Source: Pratylenchus scribneri (taxonomy: Eukaryota; Nematoda; Chromadorea; Rhabditida; Pratylenchidae). From it: DNA of 64,000 nucleotides. Below are positions 13,112 to 25,960 of this stretch, one piece after another. The stretch spans positions 62,001 through 126,000 of the forward strand of contig JAQSEB010000196.1 of the NCBI GenBank assembly GCA_030063045.1, in the 5' to 3' direction. The translations under genes were made by a program, and so were the position numbers. The notes below the pieces were generated by a model. That model searched no databases, was not told the origin of the DNA, and saw only the letters and a program-made list of their open reading frames with translations. Within the stretch, counting starts at the first letter, position 1; every line of letters starts with the position of its first letter.

Positions 13112-14332
13112 TTTTTTATATTTAATGGCAAATTATATATTAGGGTAATTTAGATGGAAAATTAAATGAATTTATTCGAGAGGAAATGGATGGAATGTTG
13201 CGCGAAAGATTTACTTAGTTTATTCGAACTAAATTATTTTAGGGAATTTTTTATTTTCGAAAAATAAGAAATGACATCACAAACTCTGTCATGTCACCCA
13301 TCCTTGTGCTCCTTTTATAAATTCTGTCAAAATCAAATGGAGTTTACGTCGACCTAAACTTCAATCACAACACAATGTCTAAATTTGATTTGATCGTTCT
13401 CGGAGGCAATTTATGCCAAAATTGATGCAATGATGAAGGAAAATTGCCTAAAAAAATAAAACAAAAAGTCTTCTTCGATAAATTGAAACATTGGTCGATT
13501 TCCCCATGGTTTTTGTCCCAAAAAATGAATCGATTTGAGAGAGGAAAGTGGGTATTGGGTAAGCAAATGATGGGCGAGGGCACAAAGTTCACCTTTTTAC
13601 TTTCCTCGGCTACAATTTGGGTACAATATGATTATTTTTTATGATTTATTTTGTGATTTATTTATGAAAGAAAATATTTTATTTAGTACTCATATTATTT
13701 GGAGGCGAACAAAAGGGAAAATATAAAAAAGATGGAAAAATGTGCTTGGGGGAATAAAAAAATCTTTGCTACAAAAATGTGTGGAAAAAAAGAAGGCGAA
13801 TTGGGGAAGGGCCGATTTCCCGCAAATTTGTGCATCATTTTTATATTTCCCGAAATTTGGGGAATTTATCATTATCAGATATTGAACAAATTGAGTTGAC
13901 TAGAAAATTTATAGTCTCAAAAGATTAAATCAAATTAAGCCGATTTTATTCAGACTTATTTAGTCCTTTCTTAATGTCATTTTTCGGAGAATTATTTGGT
14001 CCTTAAAAAGTGAAACTATTTCGTATGTGAGACAATTTTTTTGTAAAAATAGGCATTTTCCCGCTAAGATAATTCCCCTTTTTGTGGTATTGATATTGAT
14101 GCACAAATTTGGGAAATGACAAAAAAATTTAGTTATAAATTCAAACAAATTTGGAAAATTTAAAGAAAAAGAAATTAAGACACATTTTTTGATGCTTTCG
14201 CGCGAGATTGGCTGGCTTCATTATATCAATGGGGGAATATAATAGAAATGATGGGAAAATTGCACGAATTTTTGGATGGCGAGGACCAAAAATGTTCACA
14301 AAAAATGGCAAAAAATGTTAAAATTTGAATTT
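13112..14332. other. Intergenic, AT-rich; no convincing gene
   Basis: The stretch lies between the start of the hydrolase gene and the end of the bHLH gene. The only coding-like trace is a short plus-strand ATG at 13375 that reads MSKFDLIVLGGN and then stops. A TATA-like TTTTATAAA lies about 60 bp upstream of it. Confidence 0.5.
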
Positions 14333-17300
14333 TCAATTGAAATGGCCTCCTCCTCCACCGGCCGCCTGCGTCTGTTGTGGATGATGCATGACTCCGGCGG
14401 ATGGGCCAGGACCAAGGCCCAAAATGGCCGATGGATGGGGTCCGGTTGCCAAAGGAGGGAATGGCGAAATTGAAGCCGCATTCATTGACACTTGATGGAG
14501 CATTTGAGGTGCCATTGACATTGCTGATGAAGGTGATGTGCCAGCTGCCTCCAACCTTTGCTTCAAGCATTCCCTCCGAGTGCCCATTGTCCGATTCTTC
14601 TCCTCCACCTTTTTCTCCAAAATTGGAATCAATTCGACTGCCTTGAGTAACTGAAAAATATGGAAAAAGTAACTTTGATTGAATCAATCCATTCATCCAC
14701 AAACCGTTCCCAATTTGGTCAATGAACGTTCCTCGACCTACAAAATGAATTTGAACTTTTTTAAATTCCCAACATTGTTAGGCATACATTTGGCATGTGC
14801 TGCGAACAAAGTCGGGCCAATTCCCTGAATGCAGCGTTGATGTCACGCACTCGGATTCTATAAATAAAGTGCATTAATTAGAATATATTTTGACATATTA
14901 AATAGGATTATTTAAACGTTTGGTACCCAAAATGCCAAAATTATTAGGTCAATAAGAATTATTCTTAAAAACAGGTGGAATTATTCTAAGTTCGCCAGGC
15001 GGAATTAAAATAGGCGGAATTATTCTAAACAGGCGGAATTATTCTAAGTTCGATAGGCGGAATTAAAGCAGGAAGAATTATTCTGGCGGAAATAAACTAG
15101 TCAACCAGGCGGAATTAAAACTTAATCATTAATCAAACAGCAGGCGGATTTATTCTTAAAAACAGGCTGAAATAAAATAGGCGGATTTATTCATAGAAAT
15201 AGGCGAAATTAAATTAGCGAATTTATTTGAATGGAATTATTTTATTAGTTAAGCAGGCGAAATTATTCTTACCTATCCATATCCTAAAGGTGAAGTTCTT
15301 AGCATTTCTATAATTTGTTGCCAATTCCATTTCAATGTTTTAAAATAGCATAAAATGCCCTCTTACCTCTCCCGTGTATTATTAGCATTCCTTCGTTCCG
15401 CTTCCCTTTCCTCCGTCATATTTTCATCATCTTCCGATTTGACCACACTCCTCGACCGAGATTTCCTCTTTGGCGGACTTGTGGTGCCACCACTTCGTTC
15501 GGCCAAATTCTGTCCAGCCGATGTACTCGGCCTTCCCAAAGCCGTTGCACCTCTCAAATTTGCTTTGACAGCCGATGATTTTTTGGCTAGCCCCGCCGAA
15601 TGTTGATTACTTGGCCCTGGACGTGAATTGCAATGTTGCGGAGGTTGGACTGAAAGAAATTACCGATTTTGCTTGGAATATTTAAATTAAAAGAATGGTG
15701 TTAAAAAGGTGTAAATCAATGATATTAAAATATCATTTTCCCCGTAAAACGAACCTCCGTTGGCATTTCCGAATTTTGTGGCACCATCGTTGCCTCCATT
15801 TTGGCCTCCCAATTGTGCCATCGCTGTTCCTCCGCCACCAAACAATTCAGCGGATTGTTGAGGAGGCGGCTGAGGATAGAGGATTGTTGTTGATGGATTT
15901 GGATGGCCATTATTCAGGGGTTGACCACCAATTTGGGTGAGTCCATTCAATGAGGTGGTTGCTTCCATTTGAGGCGGACAAATTGAAGTAAATCCATGTT
16001 GAAGACCTTGAAATGGATTTAGGTCATGAAATGGATTTAAGAAAACGAACCAAAAAGTTGATCGGAATTGGCCAATTGTGATGGAGGAGGTGGAAGTGTG
16101 GAAATGGCCGATGGGAATGCCGAAGCATCGATGGAGCCAGGAATAGCCTAGAAATTGGAAAATAATATTTAAATATTTTTGTCCCAATCTCGGGCTAATT
16201 AAATTGTTTGGGACAAGAGATGGGCCTAGGTATAAGCCCTCAGTGGCCCAATAAATGGGATAGGGATTAGAGACGAATCAACTTTAAATTATTCTTTATT
16301 TATTGTATGCAAAATTTGATAAAAATGTGAAGGGTGAAAAAAGCAATAGGAGGGAAAAGGAAAAGGATGGGTTTTTAAAAAAGGAGATTGAGGCAATATT
16401 TGATTGATAGGGTGACAGGGTAATTAGGCAAAAAGTGGGGGTACAGTAGGCAAAAAGTGGGGGTACAGTAGGCAAAAAGTGGGGGTAAACGTTACAGTAG
16501 GACAAATAGGAAAGGCCCTAGGAATTATTGGCATTGACAAATATAGTCAAATTTATATTGAATTCTTTTTCTTTTCAACCATCTAAAAATTGGCGTCAAA
16601 ACGATCCAACTTAAAAACTCAATGTTGATTTCGTTTCTTAATACCTTCTTAATATTTCCATATTTTCCCAAAAATCTCAAATTTCACTGCCTAAACAATA
16701 ATTAATTTTTGCTCATTAATTTTATGCCAAAATCTTCTTTCCCTCCAAATCTTCTTCCCTCCTTATTTTTCATCCAAAAATCCATTTGTAAATGAATGCC
16801 GCCAATCGTGGAGTGAATTCCCCCTTCCCCAAATGCAAATCCCAGCCAATTGGCGGCATCATGACCAAAAGTGGGCAGCTTTCCCCCATTTGATCCTTTA
16901 TTACGGCCCAATTTTGTGTGCAATGGCAAAAGGGGAAATATCCAATCCATCGGCGCGAGGCGGCACATGAAAAGTGCCAAAAGGGGAGGAATGAGCAAAC
17001 TAGTTGGAGGAATTTTGGGTGGATGATTGCCCCGCCGAATTGTGTCGTAATTTTTGGGTGAGCGCCGATGAAAAGAAACAAGTTTAGAGGTCGAGGAAAA
17101 GGAGGGAAAGACTTAGTTTAAAGCATTCCATTTTTATCGGACAATGCCCCAAAATAATTTTGATTAAAATTACATTTATATTTACCTGCAATGACCCATA
17201 AAAGGCGGCGACATCAGTGAATTGATCTGGTGGTTGGCCATTTCCAGCATTTGGGCCCAAATATTGTCCATCGGCGGTCAACAATTTTACATGTTGATGA

Positions 17301-18870
17301 TCATTTCCCTTCAAATCATTCATTTTATATATTCACCATTCTCCCAATTCCAACCATATAATATCCTCCATTGCCTGCTCCCGGTGGCCAAACTCCATAA
17401 CCGGCTGTTCCCATTGGCTCCAATTCATATGGCAATTGTCCGTGTAAACCATTCATCAATCCATTTGGGGCATAAATTCCTAAAGTGCCATTGCCGCCCA
17501 TTTCCTCATGTCCAATACAAGGCCCAGTGGCCATTGGCCCTGTCATTTGATGTGGCCCAATTTGGGGATAACTGAAAAAAGACAACGGGAATGAATTGTT
17601 GAGATTAAAAACTGACGATGTTGGCAAAATGCCATTCCATCCGCCTAATGTTGTTGAATATTCGGATGGGCCCATTCCATCAAATGGGCCACTGAATGTT
17701 CCATTTGACCCGTAAATGAAATGATTTTGTGGGATTGGTGGAGCACAAATTGACGAGGATGGCACATTCATACCGCCAGGATTGGCCTAAAATTTGTAAA
17801 TTAATTTTCTTCATTATTCATATTCCCTAAACCAACCTCTGCTGAATTATTATTATTATTATCTCCTCTATGATGGTCACCACCATTCTCTGTTGGAGGT
17901 GGTTGTCCCCTTTCCATGTCCATTTTTCGGCCATTTTCCATTTGTCCATCCTCCTTGACCACATTCCCCTCCGTTTTGTCCCTTTGTTTCGGTGGTCGGC
18001 CTGGCCCAGTCATTCCATTTTGTGTTTTCTGCTGAATGGCCAAAAATAGATTAGAATCTTCTTGTCCAATTTTGAATGGACAATAAACAAATTTGGTGAC
18101 CCCTTTTTGGGCACAAAAAGATCATAAACTAAGATATCCTTTCAACCCCATTGTTCATTTTATGCAGGGAAAAAAGTTTCGATTCCATTCTTAAAAAATT
18201 GACTAAATTTTTGGGCAATTTTCTCAGCAATTTTGCATTCCGGAAATCCCATTTTTTCCTTTCCGTTTTCCATTCAAATTCCCCTTCTCCCCCCCCCCTT
18301 CCCTTTTCCATCTTCATTTTCACAAATTCGCATCCATCAATTCAATGGATGAGAAGGGCAAAACCAATTCAAGGTCAAAAATTCTTCAAAAAAGGGAAAT
18401 TATCGCGCGCCAAAAAGATGATTATATATTCGCGGAGGTGGTTGGAATTCCTTCGCAACCAAAGGGGGCAGCTTTTCCTCTTTCCCCCCTTTTTGCCTTA
18501 CCGTAATTTCATTTTGATGGAATTGGCCGATCGGCGGTTGGGGCGAATGTCTTTGTTGGCCAATTGGCTGCATTGTCGTCCCATTGAGTTGCTGCAATTC
18601 AACTGGAGGCATACCACCGGTGGGCGGAGGATACAAATGAATTTGGTGGTATTGATGGGCAAATGAATCGACCACCGATGGATTGGAATTGGACATTTCA
18701 AAATTGGCACTGGATTGAAGGAATGCCGGCGATGGATGTGGGACATAGCCGGAAGGGATATTTGGTGGTTGTTGCGAGAATTGGCCCATGATGGCATTTG
18801 ATGATGCCTGAGAGGTGGATTGTTGCATTTGATTGACTGAGGGAACCAACGGTGAAGTGGCTGAAAATTG
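14333..18870 (-). CDS. hlh-2: E-protein / Daughterless-type bHLH transcription factor, 5' incomplete
   Basis: Class I bHLH proteins dimerise with tissue-specific bHLH partners and bind E-boxes. The C-terminal part carries the bHLH region over four exons: basic region EREAERRNANNTRER (exon ending near 15363), helix 1 IRVRDINAAFRELARLC (near 14860), a loop exon VEERSLTKLGT, then helix 2 plus the E-protein extension (LLKAVELIPILEKK...ECLKQRLEAAG, near 14640). Upstream exons (18860-18503, 18030-17820, 17770-17330, 17320-17190, 16145-15740) are low-complexity and rich in Pro, Gln, Gly and Asn, as in E-protein activation regions. One contains the AT-hook-like GRPPKQR. The first exon seen begins at a strong acceptor (TTTTCAG at about 18865), so an unidentified 5' exon or a trans-splice site lies upstream. 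Introns carry a minisatellite array and repeat copy 4. Confidence 0.85.
14955..15275 (-). repeat. TTCCGCCTG minisatellite array in hlh-2 intron
   Basis: About twelve units of the reverse-complement form (AGGCGGAATTATTCT with variable AAG/TTCG or AAACA linkers) lie in the intron between the basic-region exon and the helix-1 exon. The units are more diverged than in the other arrays. Confidence 0.85.
16178..16541 (-). repeat. 320-bp interspersed repeat, copy 4
   Basis: This is a reverse-orientation copy in an hlh-2 intron and so is sense relative to the gene. The block CAAAAAGTGGGGGTACAGTAGG is locally triplicated near 16430-16500, giving a small internal tandem repeat. Confidence 0.8.
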
Positions 18871-18879
18871 AAATTCCAA

Positions 18880-21800
18880 TATTAAATAGGAAATTGGAAT
18901 AAAAGAGAGGAATTAAAGGAAGGCATTAATTATGATTGACTTAATAAAAAAGGGGGAAATGTGTGCGGAAAATCAAAAAACAAATCATAGGCCAATTTTG
19001 TGAAGGGATATTGCCACAGGCAATGTTGCATTGAATGGCACCCATTGAGAGTCAATTCTAGCTTTAAGGCCAAAATGTACCAGGATCCGCACAAAAGAAG
19101 GCAAAGAAAAACATAAAGGAAGCGAATAATGGACTGTGTGAGGGCACCGCCGAATTTGGCGATGGACTGGCCGCGCGAGGGAAGCCAATTTTGGGGAAAA
19201 ATGGAAGGAAGAAAAGAATGGACCGTTTGGCTATGTAGGGGGATGGTCCATCCATCCGCGCTTGTCCCCTTTCCCCACCACCACTTCGCTGGGGGGCGCT
19301 ACTCGTCGGTTTTGGTGGTGGGTCTGTCCGCGCTCCTTTCGCCCCTCCAGTCTTCTTCATCAGCATCACAGACTGTGCTGCTTGTCAATGGCCCTTTTCT
19401 TCCTTCGATTCAGTGTCCTCCGACTCCGCCTCTTCCCGCGCCCCCAGCAGAAGACTGTGGTGGTGGTGCCCGGCCATTCCATCCCGCGCACACAATTTGG
19501 CGTCCATGCCAATTTTGGGCTAGGAGAGAATGTGGGGGGGGGGGGGGGGGCACAGAAGGCCAGGAATAAATGAGAGGGGGGAGTATATGCCCGAGAAGAT
19601 CGATTGGCATTGGCACACATTTTTGGGTGGTGAATGAAGGATGAGTTTGGATTGGGTGGAATAATGGGAGGACTGCGCGAACAATGAATGAATGGTTTAG
19701 AGGGAAATTATTATAGAGGGGGTGGGATGAAATTGACAGAAATTTGGGAATGAATGAATGATTTGGTCTAATGAATTTGGGAATGAGTTCAAGTGGAAAT
19801 TGGGTTGAGGGCATTGGCATTCATCAGACAGGCGTGAAGGATTCATCATTTTGGCTGATGGACATTGGACAATGCCCAAAAGGAATTAAAATTGCCCTTC
19901 AGCCTCTTTGAATGAATTGTTACCCTTTTGATTGGACAGAAGGGCAATTGGAATTCGGCAGCTGTTCCCTCATTCCCCTTTCCATTCCTTCGATTCGCCT
20001 GTTTGCCCAAATGCCAATTTTCCTCCTTCCAAAAATGTGCCGTTTCCTCGGTTTTCGCGCACTTTGGCAAAAAGCATTGAAAAGGGTGAAATGTGGAGGG
20101 ATAAAAGGCGGAAAATTTTTGAGAAAAAGGAATCCGCCAGGCGCCAACGGCGCTGTAAAAAGTCATAAAGGCGAAGCAAACAATTCCGGCGGAGGATTTT
20201 GAGGGATGAATGGATTTGAGGGAATTGGGGGAATTGGATGGCATTGAGGATTTTGGCGGAGAGAGGAGAAATGAGTTATGGCCAAACGGCGATGGAATGG
20301 GGCCGATCATCTATTTCCCACCATTTTTTTATCGTTCAACTCTGAAGCAGCCAAATTCATTGGATTTCCCCTCCAAAGGCCTCAATAATATTTCCCGCTT
20401 TTATTTCCACTTTTTCTCGCTTTTCCCCCATCCTCCGCCGTTACAGTAGCCAAAAAGCCTTGACAAATCGGCAGCCCCCTCCCCCCTCCCTTCCCTCAAA
20501 CTCGGCTGACTGGCGCGGGACTTTGTTTGGAATGGGCAAAGGAAAATGGGAATTGGCCAATTGGCAGCCAATGAGTAGGGGAATGAAGCAAATGAATTGG
20601 ATGGATAAAATAAAAAGGGTAAAAGGATTGACTGAATGGAATAGGTAAAATGGAGCGGTAACATTTCGCGCCATTCTCAAAAATTCATTTCATTAAAATT
20701 GAATTCAACATATTTGAATTGAATGGAACGGGGATTCGGAGAAAGGGAAAGGGGAAAGGGGGAGTGAATTCTGAATTGAATCGAGTGGATGGCTAACATA
20801 AAAATGCGGCGAAGGTGGATGATGCGGCCGAGGGCAAAAGCCTGCAAAAATGAATCGGAAAAGGGTGGATTTTGTATTGTTTGGTGCATTTGGTGCGCGA
20901 TGACCATTGCCACCGACACCGACCACCGAATGATGAACGGGCTGTCGCGATTGGATGAAAGGAAGGATGGGTGAATGGAATGGCCGATGGATGTTTTGCC
21001 ATTCCATTTGACCCGCAATTGTCCATTTCATTTCAATCAACTTCCCTCTTTGCCTTTGTACCCTTAATTTTTCCTTTCAAAGGTTGCCACTTTTGTGTGT
21101 GTCAAACGAAATTAAATGCAGAAAAGTTTGAATGGGCGGACAAAATCTTTGAACATTTTGCGGGGCAATTCTTTAAAGAAATGAACGAAAATTAAAGAAA
21201 ATTAGATGTCTAAAAGATGAATGGAATGAAAAGGGATGACCAAAAGGATGGGATGTGGTCAAAAACAAATGTATTGATGGGATTTGTGATGATGTCGGAA
21301 ATATAGCATTTCCTTGCAAAATCCATTTGCCGCTATTTGGCCAACCAAAATGAACAACAATTTGCGCAGCTGATATTTGGGAATGGGGACTGGCGCGCCG
21401 AGAATGGAGCAAACCAGCGCCGCCGCCGGGCCTACATCCACATTTTCCCGAATCGATTTTGCCTTCGTCGATTTGGCCGTCCTCTGACAATAAGAGGATG
21501 CGGCTTTTGGATGTGGCCGTTTAACCCATCAGCCCAAATGATGGCCACAGCATTGAAATAAGCTCCAGATGTCCTCCCAATCCAACCTCGATCGAGCCTT
21601 TTTGCTGGATGGCCCCCCCGGCTGTGTCCATATAAAAATGTACATAAATTTTGGGGGATTTATACAAGAAGGAATTGGCCAATTCCATTTATTTATTTTT
21701 ATTTTCCATATTCGCCACATTCATAATTAACATATTTATTGCGGTTTTTCTAGCGAATATTTTCTACAGCTTTGCGCCAATTACATTGCCATTTAGCAGC

Positions 21801-23740
21801 CTAACATCATTTCAATCCGCCATTCTATTTGATTTTATTGGGTTTTAATTGGGAATATTTAAATTTTAAAATCAACTCTCCATCTAATAAATGCCTATTT
21901 TTTCTATATTTTCTGCTCAAAATTTTGCTTGGGTTTTGGCCAACATAGGGCGTGCCAATTTGTTCATTTTTATGTCCAAAATATGTTCTATATTTTTATG
22001 TATTATTTTCGGGGATTTGGAATTTACAATGAAGAACTTAATTTTAAGTTTCTAACACATTAAATTAATTATTTTCCCTAATTTTGCCAGAAATCAGTCA
22101 ATTTCTTTAGGCAATTCTCAAAATATTTTACTCAACCAATTCCCTCCTCAAATTGCCTTCTCTTACTGCTCCCGAAGGCCATATTAATGGGCCCAGAATG
22201 CAGTTTTATAACTCTTATCCACTTTCCCATTTTCCTCCCAACCAATTCGCAGAAATTATTGCCAATTCTGGGTCCCATTATTTGATATTCATTTTCCAAT
22301 TAAAACTTGGTTGCTGGCGGGCAAAATGGAAAGTCAAAAATGGAAAATGAGAGGCTAACTTAACGGTAAAAACATTGGAAAAATAGGAATTGCACAACCC
22401 AATTTTGGATTTGTTTGTATTTTTTGAGAAGGATTGAATCAGCCAAATCCTCCCAAAAAAACCCTCATCAACCTCTTCCATCCAGCCAAATCCCCTCTCA
22501 TCCTTTCCTCATCAGTCAACCAACCCCCCACCATTGATGCCCTCCTTCCATTCATTCATTCAAACCTAAAACCAACCCAAAAAAGCGCATCCTCTCCTCC
22601 TTCAATTCTTTTCGGGCAATAAACGCCGAAGGGTGTTCTCCAACAAAAAACGTCTCCTTCCCAGCCATCCATCTCCCCAGGCGGTCCATTCTCCCCCAAT
22701 TCCCCACATTTGAGCAACCTATTTATTTTTGGTCTATGCCTCACTGATCCAGGGTGGGCGCATTTTTTGGCTGACCGGAGGAGGACTATTTTTAGGGGGT
22801 CATTTTTTGAATGAGTTTGTGAGGAAATTGGTTATTGGGGAAGAAATGATGAAAAGGGTGCGGAAACGGGCAAAAATGTGGTGGGTGGGGGGGGGGGGGT
22901 TTGGATTTGGCGAAAAAGGCAATTGGCAATGTGAATGAAAGGGCGCAATGATGGGAAGGGGGAATTGGATTTGGTTGGATGGGGGATTTGCTTGAAAATG
23001 CAAAGGGAAAATGGGGAAGGGGGATTGGGTTGGATTGTCGCGCTGGCAGAAGGGTGGGTGGGGATTTTGGTATGGGGGAATTGGAAAAGGTTTAATTAAA
23101 TCGCTGGGACTAAGCGGGCGAGAAGGCAAATTGCATTAATTATTCCCAAAGGGGAAAGGGAAGGAAGGGCGAGAATGAAAAAAGGGGAAATGGAATGGAG
23201 GGATTCGAGGGATTGAATGAGGTAAATGTGAGGAAAATATGGAGTGGATTACGGTGCTTTTGAATACATCAGCGGGATTGGAGGGAAGTCGATTGAGCGG
23301 AGAAAAAGCCACCCAGCCACGTTTGGGTCAATCCAATCTCCCTCTTTAATTCACCCTTTATTATTGGTGCCTTTTGTGGCCATTTGGCTCATTCAGGATC
23401 GATTATCCGCCCGAATGCGTTTCCCACATCATTGATGAATCCGACAAACAGAAGGAGGAAAGGGGCTGTGCCCGAATTAATTTTGGCGCATTTGTGGCCA
23501 TGCCGCCCTTTTCAAGTGGGCATGAAAATCGAAGAGAGTGAAAAAGATTTTGGATGCGAGGTTTTCGTTGTTCCTAATTAAATTGATAAAATTAAAATTC
23601 AATATCTATTGGGCCACTATTTGCTTGATTTTTAAAGTTTTTCTCTTAAAAGACAGAAAGTTGAAAGCAAAAATTTTTCACTAAATAAATTAAAAAATTA
23701 CAAATTTCTTCATGCTACTTATTCACCTCATTAAGAATCA
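18880..23740. other. Long region upstream of hlh-2; no convincing gene
   Basis: Many short open frames exist, but none has a recognisable domain or a consistent exon series. The stretch is richer in G, C and purine/pyrimidine runs than most introns here. It includes G runs at 19534-19550 and 22887-22899 and a CAGCTG E-box near 21367. It may hold the missing 5' exon and regulatory sequence of the bHLH gene, or a rapidly evolving gene I cannot see. Confidence 0.4.
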
Positions 23741-23985
23741 TTCGGCCTGTTTTAATTCCGCCTGGTTAGAATAATTCCGCCTGGTTAAGAATAATTCCGC
23801 CTGGTTAGAATAATTCCGCCTGGTCAGAATAATTCCGCCTGGTTAAGAATAATTCCGCCTGATTAGAATAATTCCGCCTGGTTAGAATAATTCCGCCTGG
23901 TTAAGAATAATTCCGCCTGATTAGAATAATTCCGCCTGTTTTAATTCCGCCTGATTAGAATAATTCAGCATGTTTCTAATAAGAA
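23741..23985 (+). repeat. TTCCGCCTG minisatellite array, intergenic
   Basis: About eleven units of AATTCCGCCTGGTTAGAAT or AATTCCGCCTGGTTAAGAAT run head to tail with little divergence. The sequence after it (about 24150-24230, CATAACTCATTGAG...GATATACCATTTTAAAG) weakly resembles the right flank of the composite elements at 49295 and 61085. Confidence 0.9.
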
Positions 23986-24936
23986 TAATTCCACTGAAGG
24001 ACTCAATCGGCAGAGATTTATTCCCCTCGATTTGAAACAACTGTAATACCATATCCTTTATTCTTTCATTTATGATATGCCTGGAGGCAAAATTTCTGTT
24101 CACTCCATTTTTAACAAAAAATACCGCTGATGAGTGCATCTGCAATTTTTTTCGGCCCATAACTCATTGAGAAAATAACCAAACTAGGAAAGCGATATAC
24201 CATTTTAAAGACCAAATTTTACTTTATAATTTAACTTTTTTAAATTTCCACATTGATTAGGCAAAACTTTGCCCTTTCCGTTTTCAATATTCCCTCAACC
24301 CAAAATGGCTGTCCAAACACAGCAAAACCATTTCAACCCTTTTCTGCTGCTTTCATTTTCATCAGTGGTGCGGCTTTTGTTCAGGGCCAAGCCCACAAAA
24401 TAGTTTTTCTTATTTTCCCTTTAATTCATTTCAATGGCTGCCCGATAACAACAATTTTTGAGGCCATCCTCACCCTTTCCTTTATTATTTTCCTTTGGCC
24501 CAATTTCGCTCGCCTCGCATTTCTTCCTTTTCTCCTTTCAATTTTCATTTCACAATTTGCAGCTTCACCCACAATCTTGGCCCAATTGATCCATCCATAC
24601 ATCGATTAATTCCTTTTTATTTATATTCAAATATTTCAATTATAATTCGGAAGTTTTTTTTTAAATATATTGTAGGTTTTTGCAAGTTTTTTTCAAGGAA
24701 TTGTTGCGAATTGTCAGATTTTTCCCTCTCATTCTCCCAAATATTTCAAAGGGACATTGTTTGGTCAACCATAAAAAATACGGCCATAATTTCCCTCCCA
24801 TCCGATCCCATCGTTTCTACACTCCACTCGTCATTTTGCCAACCACAAATTGATCAATCAATCCATTCCCAAATATTCATTCTCCCATTTAAATTTCTCT
24901 TCAAAAAAATTTAGAAAAAAATTATTTTCCCCCAAA

Positions 24937-25498
24937 ATGTTGTCCACAAATTCTTCGATTATTTTCCTCATTTTCCTTGGCCTCCTTTCCGTTTATGCAT
25001 TGAATGAAGCCGAAAAAGATGCTGGCACATCCAAAAGAGACAGTAAAAAACGGGATGGAGCTGTCATTGAAAAAGGCAACAACAATGTGGAAAATACGGC
25101 AGATAAAGTTGCGACTGACGTTGATCCTAATAATAAGCCGCCTCCTCAACCTGCTGAAAACGCAACCCAACCTTGCAATTGTGCTGCGCCGGGTGCCGAT
25201 GCCGAAAAGAGCAACAATGGATATGGGGCAGGATCCATTTTTGGTATGCTGATTATTTGGCGACCAACTTTTTAATTAAATAAAAAAAGTATTGAATAAA
25301 GCAATTGGGAATATTTTCGTTCAAAAATATATTTTCATTTCTAATCCATTGTTACGAATAATTCATCGGTATCGTCAATCTCCCTCTTTTCCAGTTGGCA
25401 TCCTTTTCGGCATGGGCCTGATGTTTGCACTCAGCCAATTATATGTTTTCTGGGAGAAACGCCGGCTTGGCGATGCGCCAGCCTACCGGGGATATTGA
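24937..25498 (+). CDS. Small secreted or single-pass membrane protein, unrecognised
   Basis: Two exons, 24937-25243 and 25395-25498, join in phase (intron GTATG...TTTTCCAG) to give 136 residues. Residues about 8-24 are a hydrophobic signal peptide (SIIFLIFLGLLSVYA). A charged, Lys/Asp-rich middle follows, then a short Pro region and NCAAPG. The second exon supplies a hydrophobic helix (VGILFGMGLMFALSQLYVF) followed by EKRRLGDAPAYRGY. This gives a cleaved N-terminus, a polar luminal part and one membrane span with a short basic cytosolic tail. I do not know the family. The well-formed signal peptide and the in-phase splice argue that it is real. Confidence 0.7.
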
Positions 25499-25587
25499 TG
25501 ACAAATGAAGGAGAAGAATGACAATGGCATTAACAAATTCGATTAATTTTACCCATTTTTGATGCTTTTATTTAGACAATTGGAGTC

Positions 25588-25960
25588 CGGTCGGTAATGT
25601 TTGAGCGCCGCACGTTTGAGCGCCAGCGACTTTGACGAGTCATAACTCAGCGAAAAAGAAACCATTTGAGACAATCTTGGTATCATTGGATAGAGCTAAT
25701 CAAACTCTATTAAATAACATATAGCAATTTATGAAAAGTTAAATATCCTCTTAATTACAAGCTTCTAAGTAAGAAAAAGCGCCTTGCATTAACTTTTTCG
25801 ACTTTAAGTCACTTAAATTTTCGTTTATCAAAAAAGTTTTATCCACTATTCAATAGAGCTTGAATAGCTCTATCCAATGATACCAAGATTGTCTCAAATG
25901 GTTTCTTCTTTGCTGAGTTATGACTTGTCAAAGTCGCTGGCGCTCAAACGTTCTGGCCCG
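25588..25960. mobile_element. Foldback element flanked by 9-bp direct repeats (Mutator-like MITE candidate)
   Basis: Inverted arms of about 100 bp (25613-25711 and 25852-25950) match closely, for example CGTTTGAGCGCCAGCGAC on the left against GTCGCTGGCGCTCAAACG on the right. A spacer of about 140 bp separates them. The element is bounded by the direct repeat ATTGGAGTC at 25579-25587 and 25961-25969. Long inverted arms with a 9-bp duplication are typical of Mutator-superfamily non-autonomous elements. There is no open frame inside. Confidence 0.75.

Noticed and set aside
19064..20310. Several overlapping 100-154 codon frames on both strands
   Set aside because: They arise from low-stop, GC-richer, tract-like sequence. 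Neither strand gives a domain or consistent exon series.
21259..21500. Minus-strand frame with PIPKYQLRKLLFILVGQIAA, considered as an upstream hlh-2 exon
   Set aside because: It looks vaguely protein-like but has no E-protein similarity and no supported splice to the exon at about 18865.
23741..23985. Regular repeats with spacers, CRISPR-like at first sight
   Set aside because: Units are contiguous, 19-22 bp, with no unique spacers, in an intron-rich eukaryotic genome. It is a minisatellite.
24253..24609. 118-codon hydrophobic plus-strand frame
   Set aside because: No ATG start, strongly compositional (Phe/Leu/Ile from T-rich DNA), and no splice or family support.
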